A DNA stretch of 64,000 nucleotides from Bradyrhizobium sp. URHD0069 (GCF_000701345.1 NZ_KL370775.1:281783-345782); one strand, 5' to 3'. Counted from the first letter of the stretch, positions 43,355 to 56,101 are shown. Numbers and translations are program-made. The notes: generated by a model from the sequence alone, not told the origin.

Positions 43355-44137
43355 ATGCCCCGCTTCGCCGCCAATCTCAGCATGATGTTCAACGAAGTCC
43401 CGTTCCTCGACCGCTTCGACGCAGCCGCAGATGCGGGATTCACGGCCGTGGAATTCCTGTTTCCCTATGATCATCCGGCGGAGGCGGTAGGCGAAAGGTT
43501 ACGTCGCAACGGTTTGACGCAAGCGCTCTTCAACCTGCCGCCGGGCAATTGGGACGCCGGCGAAAAGGGCTTTGCGGCGTTGCCGGACCGCTTCGATGAT
43601 TTGCAGCAGAGCCTGCGCACCTCGCTGCCCTATGCGCAGGCGACCGGCGTCAAGCGCCTGCATTTGATGGCGGGCATTGCCAACCGCAGCGAGCCGCAGG
43701 CCGTCGCGGCGTTTCAAAAATCGGTGGTATGGGCCGCCGAGTTTCTTAAGCCCTATGGCCTCGATGTGGTGATCGAACCGATCAATCCGCGCAACGTGCC
43801 CGGTTACTTCCTCAACGATTTTGCGTTCGCGCGCGATCTGATCGTCGACCTGCAAATCCCCAATCTGAAACTGCAGTTCGATATCTATCACTGCCAGATC
43901 ATCCATGGCGACGTGACGATGCGGCTGCGCGAGATGATGCCTGTGATCGGCCATATCCAGATCGCCAGCATACCGTCGCGTAACGAGCCGGACGGTGAAG
44001 AATTGAACTATCCGTTCCTGTTCGGTGAACTGGACAGGCTCGGCTATGACGGTTTTGTCGGCTGCGAATATAACCCGCGCGGCAAGACCACCGATGGCCT
44101 CGGTTGGTTCAAACCTTACGCTGGAGTGAAACCGTGA
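43355..44137 (+). CDS. otnI: 2-oxo-tetronate isomerase (hydroxypyruvate isomerase family)
   Basis: 260-residue TIM-barrel isomerase of the Hyi/OtnI family. It starts MPRFAANLSMMFNEVPFLDR, and continues FTAVEFLFPYDHPAE, NLPPGNWDAGEKGFAALPDR, and metal-ligand segments VVIEPINPRNVPGYFLN (Glu), LKLQFDIYHCQIIHGDV (Asp, His), GHIQIASIPSRNEPDGEE (His, Glu) and FVGCEYNPRG (Glu). The set of ligands is complete. OtnI converts 2-oxo-tetronate to 3-oxo-tetronate. AGAGGA precedes the ATG; its stop overlaps the GTG start of otnK. Confidence 0.93.
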   Translation: MPRFAANLSMMFNEVPFLDRFDAAADAGFTAVEFLFPYDHPAEAVGERLRRNGLTQALFNLPPGNWDAGEKGFAALPDRFDDLQQSLRTSLPYAQATGVKRLHLMAGIANRSEPQAVAAFQKSVVWAAEFLKPYGLDVVIEPINPRNVPGYFLNDFAFARDLIVDLQIPNLKLQFDIYHCQIIHGDVTMRLREMMPVIGHIQIASIPSRNEPDGEELNYPFLFGELDRLGYDGFVGCEYNPRGKTTDGLGWFKPYAGVKP

Positions 44138-45411
44138 CGCTGGCACTGGGCTGCATCGCCGACGACTATACCGGCGCATCCGATCTCGCCAATACGCTGA
44201 CCCGTTGCGGCTTGCGCACCGTGCAGACCATCGGCGTGCCCTCGGAGGATCTTGCGCTGCCCGAGGTCGATGCGGTGGTGGTGTCGCTGAAGAGCCGGTC
44301 AATCGAAGCCGGTCTTGCGGTGACACGCTCGCGCGCCGCGGAAAAATGGCTGCGCGGGCGGGGAGCGGGCCATGTGCTGTTCAAGATTTGCTCGACCTTC
44401 GATTCTACCGACGCCGGCAATATCGGGCCCGTGATGGATGCGCTGCGCGCCGATTCCGGAGACGCGATCGTGCTGGTGACGCCGGCGTTTCCCGAAACCG
44501 GCCGCACGGTCTATCAGGGCAATCTGTTCGTAGGTTCGGTGCCGCTGAACGAAAGCCCGTTGAAGGATCATCCGCTCAATCCGATGCACGACTCCAATCT
44601 GGTCCGGGTGCTCACACGCCAGAGCAAGACCAAGGCCGGGCTGGTCGATCTCGCTGATATCGCGCGCGGACCAGAGGCCGTCCGCGCGCGCCTTGCCGAT
44701 CTCTCGGGCAAAGGCATCGGCGCAGCCATCGCCGACGCCGTTTTCGAACCCGATCTGGAGACCATCGGCGCGGTCGCGCTGGATCACCGCGTTTCCGTTG
44801 GTGCATCCGGCCTCGGGCTCGGTCTCGCCCGCGCGCTGGTCGCATCCCACCGTGTCAAATCGAATGCGCCGAACGCGATTTCCAACGCTCCGGTCGGCGG
44901 ACCGGCAGCCTGCCTCGCCGGCAGCTGTTCGCAGGCGACGCTGCGGCAGATCGCAAACGCCGAGCGCGCGATGCCGGTGCTGCATCTCGATGCCGAGCAG
45001 GTCGTTACAGGAAAAGCTGAAGCGAAGCGCGCGCTGGCTTGGGCCCGCGAACGGTTGAAAGAAGGCCCGATCCTGATCGCCAGCAGTTCGACGCCGGACC
45101 AGGTCACGGCCCTGCAGGCGCGGCATGGCCGCGATGCCGCGGGCCATGCGATCGAGCAGGCGATGGCCGACATCGCCGAGGGGTTGGTGCAATCAGGCGT
45201 ACGGCGGCTGGTGGTCGCCGGCGGCGAAACCTCCGGCGCGGTGGTGGATCGCCTGGGGATCCCGGGCTTTCTGGTGGGCGCTGAGATCGCCGCCGGCGTT
45301 CCGGTGCTGCGTGCCGTCGGCGCAAAGGACGGCGAGATGTTGCTGGCGCTGAAGTCCGGCAACTTCGGCGGTCCGGAATTTTTCTCCGATGCGCTCAAGC
45401 TGATGCGCTGA
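44134..45411 (+). CDS. otnK: 3-oxo-tetronate kinase (DUF1537 family)
   Basis: 425-residue four-carbon acid sugar kinase. N-terminal domain starts LALGCIADDYTGASDLANTL, the DUF1537 signature, and contains FKICSTFDSTDAGNIGPVMD with substrate-binding Ser/Asp residues. The nucleotide-binding C-terminal domain has VVAGGETSGAVVDRLGI near residue 360 and GPEFFSDALKLM at the end. It phosphorylates 3-oxo-tetronate at C4 for OtnC. GTG start at 44134 overlaps the otnI stop (GTGA) with GGAG upstream. With ltnD, otnI and otnC this completes an L-threonate route to dihydroxyacetone phosphate. Confidence 0.94.
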   Translation: MTLALGCIADDYTGASDLANTLTRCGLRTVQTIGVPSEDLALPEVDAVVVSLKSRSIEAGLAVTRSRAAEKWLRGRGAGHVLFKICSTFDSTDAGNIGPVMDALRADSGDAIVLVTPAFPETGRTVYQGNLFVGSVPLNESPLKDHPLNPMHDSNLVRVLTRQSKTKAGLVDLADIARGPEAVRARLADLSGKGIGAAIADAVFEPDLETIGAVALDHRVSVGASGLGLGLARALVASHRVKSNAPNAISNAPVGGPAACLAGSCSQATLRQIANAERAMPVLHLDAEQVVTGKAEAKRALAWARERLKEGPILIASSSTPDQVTALQARHGRDAAGHAIEQAMADIAEGLVQSGVRRLVVAGGETSGAVVDRLGIPGFLVGAEIAAGVPVLRAVGAKDGEMLLALKSGNFGGPEFFSDALKLMR

Positions 45412-45596
45412 GCGACGGCAACACCTTCATCTGCCGATATTTTGTGCGTTAATGCAACTCGGGAGGGGTATCACGGAAGTGAACGCGGGCGGCACCTCGA
45501 AGGTTGGCTATTTGCTGCAGTTCGGGTAAATCAGCGCCAACGGATGGCTTTCTGGCGCGAGCTCCGCGCCCTTCCGCCGGGGGGAATGTCGGCTTT

Positions 45597-48771
<3,175 letters not shown>

Positions 48772-48782
<11 letters not shown>

Positions 48783-49968
48783 ACACGGCTCGCCGGTCTC
48801 TCGCCGGAAGTTGGGCATCTTTGGAGTTGTGGCGGTCACCGCGGCCCTGCTCGTGGTTGTAACCGGTATCCGGGCCCGCGAGGATTCCGGCGCCAAGCTC
48901 CGCGAATGGACCGATAACCAGGCGATACCGACGGTCGCCGTGATGCTGCCCGACGCCAGAGTTCTCAGTGCCACCATCGATCTGCCGGGCCGGCTGGAGG
49001 CCTATTACCGCGCGCCGATCTTTGCGCGTGTCAGTGGCTATCTGAAAAGCTGGAGTGCCGACATCGGCGCCCAGGTCAAGGCCGGCCAGGTGATCGCGGA
49101 AATCGAGGCGCCCGATCTCGACCAGCAATTGCTGCAGGCCCGCGCCGATCTCGCCAGCCAGCAGGCCAGCGCCAAATTGTCCGAGGCGACGCTGACCCGC
49201 CGCAGATCGCTGATCGCCTCGAATTTCGTTTCGATGCAGGAAATCGACGAGCGCACCGCCGACCTCTCGAACAAGAAGGCCGCGGTCAATTCCGGTCAGG
49301 CCAATGTCGAACGTCTGGAAGCATTGGCCAGCTACAAGAAGATCACCGTGCCGTTCGACGGCGTGGTCACCGCGCGCGATACCGACGTCGGCGCCCTGAT
49401 CAATGCCGGCGGCGGCAGCGGGCCGGCGATGTTCGTGGTCTCCGACATCAGCAAGTTGCGGGTCTATGTTAACGTGCCCCAGAGCTACGTGCCCGCGATC
49501 AAGATCGGCGCCAAGGCGGTGATCTCGATGCCGGAATATCCGAACCGGACTTTTGCCGCCACGGTCGAGGCTTCCTCGCAATCGGTCGACGTCGGTTCCG
49601 GCACCACGCGGATGCAGCTCGCGCTCGACAACCCCAAGGGCGAGTTGATGCCGGGCGGCTACGCCAATGTGCGCATGAGCCTGCAGCGCGACGCCGCTCC
49701 GCTACACATCCCTGCCAGTGCCTTGATTTTCAACCAGAGCGGCCTGCGGGTCGCCACCGTCGGTCCGGACGACAAGGTGCTGTTCAAGACCGTGACCATC
49801 GCACGCGATCTCGGCAAGGATATTGAGCTCGCGTCGGGCATCTCGGCGGATGACCGCGTCATCGTGGCACCGCCCGACGGCATCGCCGACGGTGATCAGG
49901 TTCGCGTCTCCGGCGCCAAGGGCGCCAAGCCGGCGACGGCCTCGGAGAAGCAGGACGTGAAGGGATAG
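48772..49968 (+). CDS. RND efflux periplasmic adaptor (membrane fusion protein)
   Basis: 398-residue HlyD/AcrA-type adaptor. One N-terminal membrane anchor (LGIFGVVAVTAALLVVVTGI, residues about 14-33) without a lipobox. The barrel-sandwich/lipoyl half IFARVSGYLKSWSADIGAQV is followed by a short coiled-coil hairpin (residues about 105-190) and the second lipoyl half KITVPFDGVVTARDTDVGAL. The beta-barrel and membrane-proximal parts complete it. GGAGA precedes the ATG, and the gene overlaps the pump gene by 11 bases. It bridges the RND pump to an outer-membrane channel encoded elsewhere. Confidence 0.94.
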
Positions 49969-50042
49969 AGGCGAACGCCGCAGCCTTTGGCCTTGCCCGT
50001 TTTTCGGGGAGAGGGGTCTGGAGCGAAGTCCACAATTTCTGC

Positions 50043-50145
50043 TGTCATCGTCCGGCTTGACCGGACGATCCAGTCTGCCGCGGCGGACGTATTGAACCTC
50101 GGGCGGCTGCGATTAATGGACACCCGCTTTCGCGGGTATGACGGG
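50043..50145. repeat. Intergenic hairpin repeat between convergent genes
   Basis: ATCGTCCGG (50047-50055) and CCGGACGAT (50061-50069) form a 9-bp stem with loop CTTGA; CCCGC (50123-50127) and GCGGG (50132-50136) form a second. The element begins TGTCATCG and ends ATGACGGG, so its ends are inverted too. It ends next to the stop of the thiolase-like gene and may act as terminator. Confidence 0.7.
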
Positions 50146-51675
50146 CTAGAGGTGTCGCCACTCCAGCACGCCGTCGTCCGCCGTGACGATGTCGCCGGAG
50201 GATCCGACCGGCGTGCGGTCCATGTTCGTAAGATGCGCCAGCGTCGCGCGATCATGCGCCGGTACCCGCGCCAGCGCACGCGCATTGTCTGAGGTCCGCA
50301 GCATCACTACGCCGTGGTCGACCTCGCCATTTCGCGCGTAAATCACGGTGAAGCTTTCGACCGAGCCCTTGCCCTCGGCTTCGGTGACGAAGTCGGGCAC
50401 GGGGCGGCGATGCCGATCCGCCTCAGCCTGCACGCTGGCATCCTGTGTCAACGCGTGCTGCGGCGCCTGCCGCGACAGCACCAGCCCATGATGCTTCGTG
50501 ACAAAACCGCCCTGGCCGTAGAGCAGGCCGAGCTTGGCGCCGTTGCGGAGTTTGCGCACCATCGCGCAGGCCGCATGCGTCATGTAGGTGTTGAGCGGCG
50601 CGCCGAAGAACGTCAGGCCGCCGGTCACGGTCGGCTGCACGTCGGCGCCGAGCCCCAGCGTCCGTCGCGCCATTTTCGGCACGCAGGGAAAGCAGCTATA
50701 GAGTTCGATCGCATCGAACGACCTGCCATCGCCGCCGACCAGATCCATGACGGCCTTGAGCACGGCGTTCTGCGGGTGGCTTTCGAAAAACTGGTCGCGG
50801 GTCAGATAATCCCGCGGCTCTTCCGCTGACGCGCCGCCCCAGATGTGAACGAGGCGATCCTCGGCAATACCAGCAGCTCGCGCTTTCGCAAGGCTGGTCA
50901 TCAGCACTGCCGCGCCCATGTTGACGGTTGGATTGGCTACCATCAGCTTGGTATAGGGCCAGGCGATCAGTCGGTTGTCCGCGGTCGGCCGCGTGATTTC
51001 GTCTGATGTGAAGCGTCGCTTCAGCCAGGCGTTGGGATTTTGCGACGCGACATTTGAATAGGTCGACCACAACTGGCCGGATTCCGCCATCGCCTCGCGC
51101 GGGGTCTGGCCCCAATGCGCCGAGGTTGCCGCTTCGTAGAATGGATAAACCGTCACGGGCCTGAATACGTCGAGCTTCACGGCCATCGGCTTTTGAAACG
51201 CGGCGCCGCGCTTCGGCTCCGGCACATCATGCGCGAATGGCGTCCATGGCAGATCGACGCCGGCGCGTTCGGCCTTGGTCGCGGTACTTTGTGCCTCAGC
51301 GCCGCAGACCGCGGCGACGCTGCATTCGCCGCGCGCGATCCGTTGTGCCGCTTCATGCAGATAGCGGATCGGACTTTCGCCGCCGACCGGACCGTAATAG
51401 GCGCGCTTAGGCTTGATGCCGAGACGCTCGGAGAGCTGAATCTGGGGATCGCGGTAGCGCCAGCTCAGGAAATTGACGATGTCGAGCGACCCGATCTCGC
51501 CAAGCAATTTGGCGCCGCTGTCCTGCTCGGCGCGCCTGAGCGCTTCTTCCAGCAAGGCGAGGGGCTCGCGGCCCGAGGCGATCTCCTTCGGACGATCGAT
51601 GATTTCGCCGACGCCGACAATAACCGGGATACGGTCGTCTGAGATGGGGGAAGTTGGGTCTATCATTGTGCTCAT
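50146..51675 (-). CDS. Thiolase-like protein, TLP1 type (lacks catalytic Cys)
   Basis: 509-residue protein with an N-terminal thiolase fold (IPVIVGVGEIIDRPKEIASG) and an added C-terminal domain from about residue 405 (ASVQAEADRHRRPVPDFV to the end). Where thiolases have NRxCxSG it reads YYGPVGGESPIRYLHEAAQR, with no Cys at the nucleophile place; IELYSCFPCVPKMARRTLGL and THAACAMVRKLRNG are in the later catalytic region. The architecture and the loss match the SCP2-thiolase-like protein type 1 described in mycobacteria. CoA binding without thiolysis is likely. Automatic annotation as acetyl-CoA acetyltransferase would be misleading. Confidence 0.82.
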   Translation of the reverse strand: MSTMIDPTSPISDDRIPVIVGVGEIIDRPKEIASGREPLALLEEALRRAEQDSGAKLLGEIGSLDIVNFLSWRYRDPQIQLSERLGIKPKRAYYGPVGGESPIRYLHEAAQRIARGECSVAAVCGAEAQSTATKAERAGVDLPWTPFAHDVPEPKRGAAFQKPMAVKLDVFRPVTVYPFYEAATSAHWGQTPREAMAESGQLWSTYSNVASQNPNAWLKRRFTSDEITRPTADNRLIAWPYTKLMVANPTVNMGAAVLMTSLAKARAAGIAEDRLVHIWGGASAEEPRDYLTRDQFFESHPQNAVLKAVMDLVGGDGRSFDAIELYSCFPCVPKMARRTLGLGADVQPTVTGGLTFFGAPLNTYMTHAACAMVRKLRNGAKLGLLYGQGGFVTKHHGLVLSRQAPQHALTQDASVQAEADRHRRPVPDFVTEAEGKGSVESFTVIYARNGEVDHGVVMLRTSDNARALARVPAHDRATLAHLTNMDRTPVGSSGDIVTADDGVLEWRHL

Positions 51676-51719
51676 ATTTTTCTCATTGCGCTTTTATTTT
51701 CACCTTCTCACAACGCAGA

Positions 51720-51776
51720 CCTCATCCTGAGGAGCGCGCAAGGCGCGTTCCTCAGGATGAGGTCGGAGATACATTC
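51720..51776. repeat. Dispersed CCTCATCC/GGATGAGG repeat, copy 6 (short form)
   Basis: CCTCATCCTGAGGAGCGCG and CGCGTTCCTCAGGATGAGG are almost perfect inverted arms with a short loop. The flank GTCGGAGATACATTC matches the flank of copy 1. It separates the thiolase-like and flavoprotein genes. Confidence 0.85.
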
Positions 51777-51801
51777 ACAAACTCTCACCATGAGGATCAC
51801 T

Positions 51802-52935
51802 TTACTCCGCCACCAGCGTGTTCATGTGCTCCACCGCCTCGACAAAATCTTCCTTGAACTCCTGCACCACGGCGCCCGCGGACTTCACGCTGTCGATCAG
51901 GCCGACCCCTTGACCGACGAAGTAGCTGACGAGATCGCGCGCCTGCTTATTGCCGCCGGCCGCGGAGCGATCGATGGAATTGAACGCGTCGCGGCTGATG
52001 ATGCTCTGCAGCGGCATCGGCAGCGCGCCGGGGCTGTCGGGTCCGCGGTCCCACGCATCGGTCCAGACCGAGCGCAACTGGCGCGCCGGCTTTCCGGTGC
52101 GGCCCCTTGAGCGGACGGCGTCGCGCGAGGAGGCCGCGATCATCTTTTCGCGGAAGATTTCCGTGGTCTCGGATTCGACGGTGGCCAGCCACACCGAGCC
52201 GGTCCAGACGCCGGCGGCGCCCATCGCCATGCACGCCGCCATCTGGCGTCCGGTCATGATGCCGCCTGCGGCCAATACCGGCACGTCGCGGATCGGCTTG
52301 ATCGCCTTGATCACCTCGGGCACCAGCACCATGGTCGAGACCTCGCCGCAATGGCCGCCGGCCTCGGTGCCCTGCACGACGAGGATATCGACGCCGGCCG
52401 CGACCTGGCGCAGCGCATGCTCCTTGGCGCCGACCAATGCCGCGACCGGTACGCCGTGCTTGTTGCCCATCTCGATCATCGCCTTCGGCGGCACGCCCAG
52501 CGCGTTGGCGATCAGCCGGATAGGATGCCGGAACGAGGCCTCGAGAACTTCCAGCGCGCGTTGCGGGTCGAACGGCTGCGGCTGGTCGTCGGCAACGTTC
52601 GTCGTCGTCAGTTCGACACCGTATTTCTTCAGGAGGTTGCGGGTGAACGCGCGATGTTCGGGTGAAATCCGCGCTTCCAGGCTTTTCCAGCTGACGTCCT
52701 TCTCGCCTGCGGTCGAAATGTTTTCGGGGATCAGCACGTCGAGCCCATAGGGCTTGCCGTCGACATGATCGTCGATCCATTTCAATTCCTGCTCGATGGA
52801 TTGAGGCGAATGCGAGGTGGCACCGAGCACGCCGAAACCTCCAGCGCGGCTGACTGCCGCGACCACGTCGCGGCAATGGCTGAAGGCCAGCAGGGGAAAT
52901 TCAATTCCCAGCATGTCGCAGATCGGCGATTTCAT
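51802..52935 (-). CDS. NAD(P)H-dependent flavin oxidoreductase, nitronate monooxygenase family
   Basis: 377-residue TIM-barrel FMN enzyme. Landmarks: GIEFPLLAFSHCRDVVAAVS then RAGGFGVLGATSHSP at the N-terminus, VVQGTEAGGHCGEVSTMVLV with the active-site His, VLAAGGIMTGRQMAACMAMG and GAAGVWTGSVWLAT for the FMN phosphate. The family includes nitronate monooxygenases and 2-enoyl-like reductases. I prefer the ATG at 52935 because AGGGAG lies about 11 bases upstream; a GTG at 52947 would sit on top of that site. Same strand as the thiolase-like gene; divergent from the monooxygenase gene. Confidence 0.9.
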   Translation of the reverse strand: MKSPICDMLGIEFPLLAFSHCRDVVAAVSRAGGFGVLGATSHSPQSIEQELKWIDDHVDGKPYGLDVLIPENISTAGEKDVSWKSLEARISPEHRAFTRNLLKKYGVELTTTNVADDQPQPFDPQRALEVLEASFRHPIRLIANALGVPPKAMIEMGNKHGVPVAALVGAKEHALRQVAAGVDILVVQGTEAGGHCGEVSTMVLVPEVIKAIKPIRDVPVLAAGGIMTGRQMAACMAMGAAGVWTGSVWLATVESETTEIFREKMIAASSRDAVRSRGRTGKPARQLRSVWTDAWDRGPDSPGALPMPLQSIISRDAFNSIDRSAAGGNKQARDLVSYFVGQGVGLIDSVKSAGAVVQEFKEDFVEAVEHMNTLVAE

Positions 52936-52947
52936 GATTGCGCTCAC

Positions 52948-53265
52948 TCCCTGCGGCAGCTTTTGGTGCTACTTATTATCGTTTGAAAGTTGCGACTTCT
53001 CCGTTGACGCTAGCGCATCACGGGTGTGCATGCCAAGCGGGCCTTCGACCTCATCCTGAGGAGCGGCCTTCAGGCCGCGTCTCGAAGGATGGGCCACACG
53101 GGCGCCTCATGGTTCGAGACGGCGCAAGCGCGCCTCCTCACCATGAGGGACGAACATTCCACGTCGTAAAATATGCGGCCCGGAAGCTCCGTTTTGTCTC
53201 TTGCGCTTTCGCGCCGCGGGTAGAATGCTAGCCGGCAACACGAAAAGAATTTCAAGGGAGTGCGA
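52948..53265. other. Intergenic region carrying dispersed repeat copy 7 (53049-53148)
   Basis: 318 bases without a gene between divergent genes. The repeat runs from CCTCATCCTGAGGAGCGGC to CCTCCTCACCATGAGG with inner TCGAAGGATGGG and CATGGTTCGAGACG, the same order as copy 3. The remainder (52948-53048 and 53149-53265) must hold the two promoters; I see no clear operator. Confidence 0.85.
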
Positions 53266-54939
53266 ATGTCCGCCTTGCAATCCATATCCGGCAAGAGCCA
53301 CTCGGCAGTTGCCGAGACCTATGATGTCGTCGTGGTCGGCGCAGGTTTTGCGGGCATGTACATGCTGCACAGACTGCGCGGGCTGGGATTGGCGGTCCGG
53401 GTGTATGAACAGGGTGGCGATGTCGGCGGCACCTGGTATTGGAACCGCTATCCCGGCGCGCGCTGCGATGTCGAGAGCATGCAGTATTCCTATTCGTTCT
53501 CGGATGAGCTGCAGCAGGAATGGGACTGGAGCGAGCGCTACGCGCCGCAGCCAGAGATTCTGAAATACGCCAACCACGTTGCCGACCGGTTCAATTTACG
53601 GCCGGATATTCAACTCAATACCCGCGTCGATCGGGCCAGCTTCGACGAAACTGCCAATATGTGGTCGGTGATCACGTCCGACGGCAAGTCTGTGACGGCG
53701 AAGTACGTCGTTCTCGCCACCGGCTGCCTCTCGAATGCGCGCATGCCTGACATCAAGGGGCTTTCTGACTTCAAGGGCAGGGTTTATCACACCGGCCATT
53801 GGCCGCATGAGCCGGTGGACTTTACGGGCCAGCGCGTCGCTTTGATCGGCACCGGCTCGTCGGGGATCCAGTCAGTGCCTGTCATTGCCGAGCAGGCGAA
53901 CCATCTCACGGTGTTTCAGCGCACCGCGAACTTTTCCATTCCCGCCCGCAATGCGCCGCTGACATCAGAAGAGCGCGAGGCGTTTCGCGCGAAATATCCG
54001 GAAATCAGGCGCTTTGCCCGTGAAGAGGCGCGCAACGGCATCTACACCGATATGCCCGATCGCGGCGCGCTCGACGATGGCGACAACGAGCGCCGCGCCA
54101 GATACGAATCGCGCTGGGCGCGCGGCGGCCTTACGTTCATGTCGGTCTATAACAACCTGGCGCTCGACAAGGCGGCCAACGACACCGCCGCCGATTTCGT
54201 CCGCGCAAAGATCGCCGAAATCGTCAAGAACCCGCAAACGGCAAAGCTGCTGCAACCCAACAATCATCCGATCGGGTCGAAGCGCATTTGCGTCGATACC
54301 GACTATTTCGCGACATTCAATCGTCCGAATGTGACGCTGGTCGATATCAGGTCCGATCCGATTGAAGAGATATTGCCGAACGCCGTGCGCACGCGGGCTA
54401 AGGATTACGAAGTCGATGCACTGGTGCTGGCAACCGGCTTCGACGCGATGACGGGTTCAGTGGCCAAGATCGACATCGGCGGCCGCAATGGTCAGACGCT
54501 CAACCAGAAATGGGCCGAAGGCCCCAAAACCTATCTCGGCCTGATGAGCGCAGGCTTCCCCAACCTGTTCATCATCACCGGCCCCGGCAGTCCGTCGGTG
54601 CTGAGCAATATGATCGTCTCGATCGAGCAGCACGTCGACTGGATCACCGACTGCATCGCTTACATGCGCGACCGCGGCCTCGATAGCATGGAAGCGCAGA
54701 AGAACGCCGAGGACAACTGGGTCGCGCACGTCAATGAGGTCGCCCATACCACGCTCTATCCGCAGGCCAATTCCTGGTACATGGGCGCCAACATCCCGGG
54801 CAAGCCGCAGATCTTCATGCCCTATATCGGCGGCGTCGGCGCCTATCGCCAGATCTGCAACAACGTCGCGGCCAAGGGCTATGAGGGCTTTGCGATGACG
54901 GCGGCGGAGCAGCCGCAGAAGATCGCAGCGTCATCCTGA
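53266..54939 (+). CDS. Flavin-containing Baeyer-Villiger-type monooxygenase
   Basis: 557-residue class B flavoprotein monooxygenase using FAD and NADPH to oxygenate ketones to esters or lactones. First Rossmann motif GAGFAG (residues 25-30); the segment GDVGGTWYWNRYPGARCDVE is typical of cyclohexanone monooxygenases; the Baeyer-Villiger fingerprint FKGRVYHTGHWP is at about residues 169-180; the second Rossmann motif is GTGSSGIQ. The conserved VLATGFDAMTG is near residue 390. ATG 53266 with AAGGGAG upstream. A decayed C-terminus of a close relative lies at 63425-63511. Confidence 0.94.
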   Translation: MSALQSISGKSHSAVAETYDVVVVGAGFAGMYMLHRLRGLGLAVRVYEQGGDVGGTWYWNRYPGARCDVESMQYSYSFSDELQQEWDWSERYAPQPEILKYANHVADRFNLRPDIQLNTRVDRASFDETANMWSVITSDGKSVTAKYVVLATGCLSNARMPDIKGLSDFKGRVYHTGHWPHEPVDFTGQRVALIGTGSSGIQSVPVIAEQANHLTVFQRTANFSIPARNAPLTSEEREAFRAKYPEIRRFAREEARNGIYTDMPDRGALDDGDNERRARYESRWARGGLTFMSVYNNLALDKAANDTAADFVRAKIAEIVKNPQTAKLLQPNNHPIGSKRICVDTDYFATFNRPNVTLVDIRSDPIEEILPNAVRTRAKDYEVDALVLATGFDAMTGSVAKIDIGGRNGQTLNQKWAEGPKTYLGLMSAGFPNLFIITGPGSPSVLSNMIVSIEQHVDWITDCIAYMRDRGLDSMEAQKNAEDNWVAHVNEVAHTTLYPQANSWYMGANIPGKPQIFMPYIGGVGAYRQICNNVAAKGYEGFAMTAAEQPQKIAASS

Positions 54940-55105
54940 GGCGCGCCCGGCGGCGCAACTGCGCCGCTGACAGCTCACATCCAACAACGCATAACTGGGC
55001 AGTTTCCCGGCTTCTGCGCGAATCTCATGACGCACCAACCGGACCAGCCGAGCCTTGCCTCGGTCCACACAACTCGGAGAAGCCCTCAAACCTAAGGAGT
55101 TCGAC

Positions 55106-55795
55106 ATGAGTAGTACTCAGGCGCGCGGCGAAACTGCAATCGAGACCCCGAGAGCGCGGACGGTCGACATGAAGCTTGAGGTCATCGTCATTCCTGTTTC
55201 GGACGTCGATCGCGCCAAGCGCTTTTATGGCGGCTTGGGTTGGAGGCTCGACGCCGACTTCGCCGCCGGTGACGACTTCCGCGTGATCCAGTTCACGCCG
55301 CCAGGCTCCGGGTGCTCGGTCATCTTCGGCAAGAACGTGACCGCGGCGGCACCCGGCTCCGCCCAGGGACTGTACCTGATCGTCTCCGACATCGAGGCCG
55401 CCCGCGACTAGCTGCTCAGTCGCGGCGTCGAGATCAGCAAGGTGTTCCACGACGCCGGCGACGTGCACGCTGGCACGGACGAACCCTACCTGTTTGGGCG
55501 GGTCCGGGTTAGCGGTCCGGATCCCGACCACCGCAGCTACCGCTCGTACGCCTCGTTCAAAGATCCCGACGGCAACGGCTGGCTGTTTCAGGAAGTCACC
55601 GCGCGATTGCCCGGACGCGTGGACGCCGACGACACCACATTCACCTCTTCGACTGAGTTCGCGACCGCGCTCCGACGTGCGGAGGCCGCGCACGGCGAGC
55701 ACGAGAAGCGGACCGGCCAGCACGATGCGGACTGGCCGGATTGGTACGCCGAATACATCGTCCGGGAGCAGGCCGGCAAGGAGCTGCCGTCATGA
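55106..55795 (+). pseudogene. Glyoxalase/VOC-family protein split by an in-frame amber codon
   Basis: One frame of 230 codons with a TAG at 55409-55411. Upstream part: MKLEVIVIPVSDVDRAKRFY then GGLGWRLDADF and FTPPGSGCSVIFGK, ending SDIEAARD. Downstream part continues the domain without a shift: LLSRGVEISKVFHDAGDVHA, then SFKDPDGNGWLFQEVTARLP and a tail with DWPDWYAEYIVREQAG. The expected residue at the stop is Glu (a GAG to TAG change would do it). TAAGGAG precedes ATG 55106. The gene is probably inactive, or expressed as a 101-residue half domain. The family includes bleomycin-resistance and dioxygenase folds. Confidence 0.88.
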
Positions 55796-55845
55796 GCAGC
55801 GGCTACGACGGGAGGCAAGATGTGGCCTCGCAAACGCAACGATAA
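55792..55845 (+). pseudogene. Truncated start of a gene coupled to the VOC gene
   Basis: ATG 55792 overlaps the VOC stop (ATGA) and has AAGGAG upstream, a well-formed coupled start, but the frame stops after 17 codons (MSSGYDGRQDVASQTQR). It looks like the stump of a lost second gene. From 55846 to 56101 I see no gene or clear signal; this is a likely deletion scar. Confidence 0.45.
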
Positions 55846-56101
55846 TCAGCAAGGACATGATGACGCTGAAGGTGGGGTAAAATATCGACCTGTTGAGCAG
55901 CGTGGCCCGACCCGCGGCATAAGCTGCTCACCTACAGCGGAACTGTGATGGGCCGACATTAACTATGCGCAAGCTTGCCGCGACGAAGGCCGGGCGTTTA
56001 AGAAGCATTTAATACTTTTGCGCAACAGATGGACAATCAACAACAACATTTAATCATCGCAAGAATTGCGAGCGGAACTCAGCCCCTGATGAGGGATTTG
56101 C

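Noticed and set aside
55409..55411. Amber codon as a recoding site for pyrrolysine or selenocysteine
   Set aside because: VOC proteins use no such residue, TAG is not a selenocysteine codon, and no recoding genes are seen; a nonsense change is simpler.
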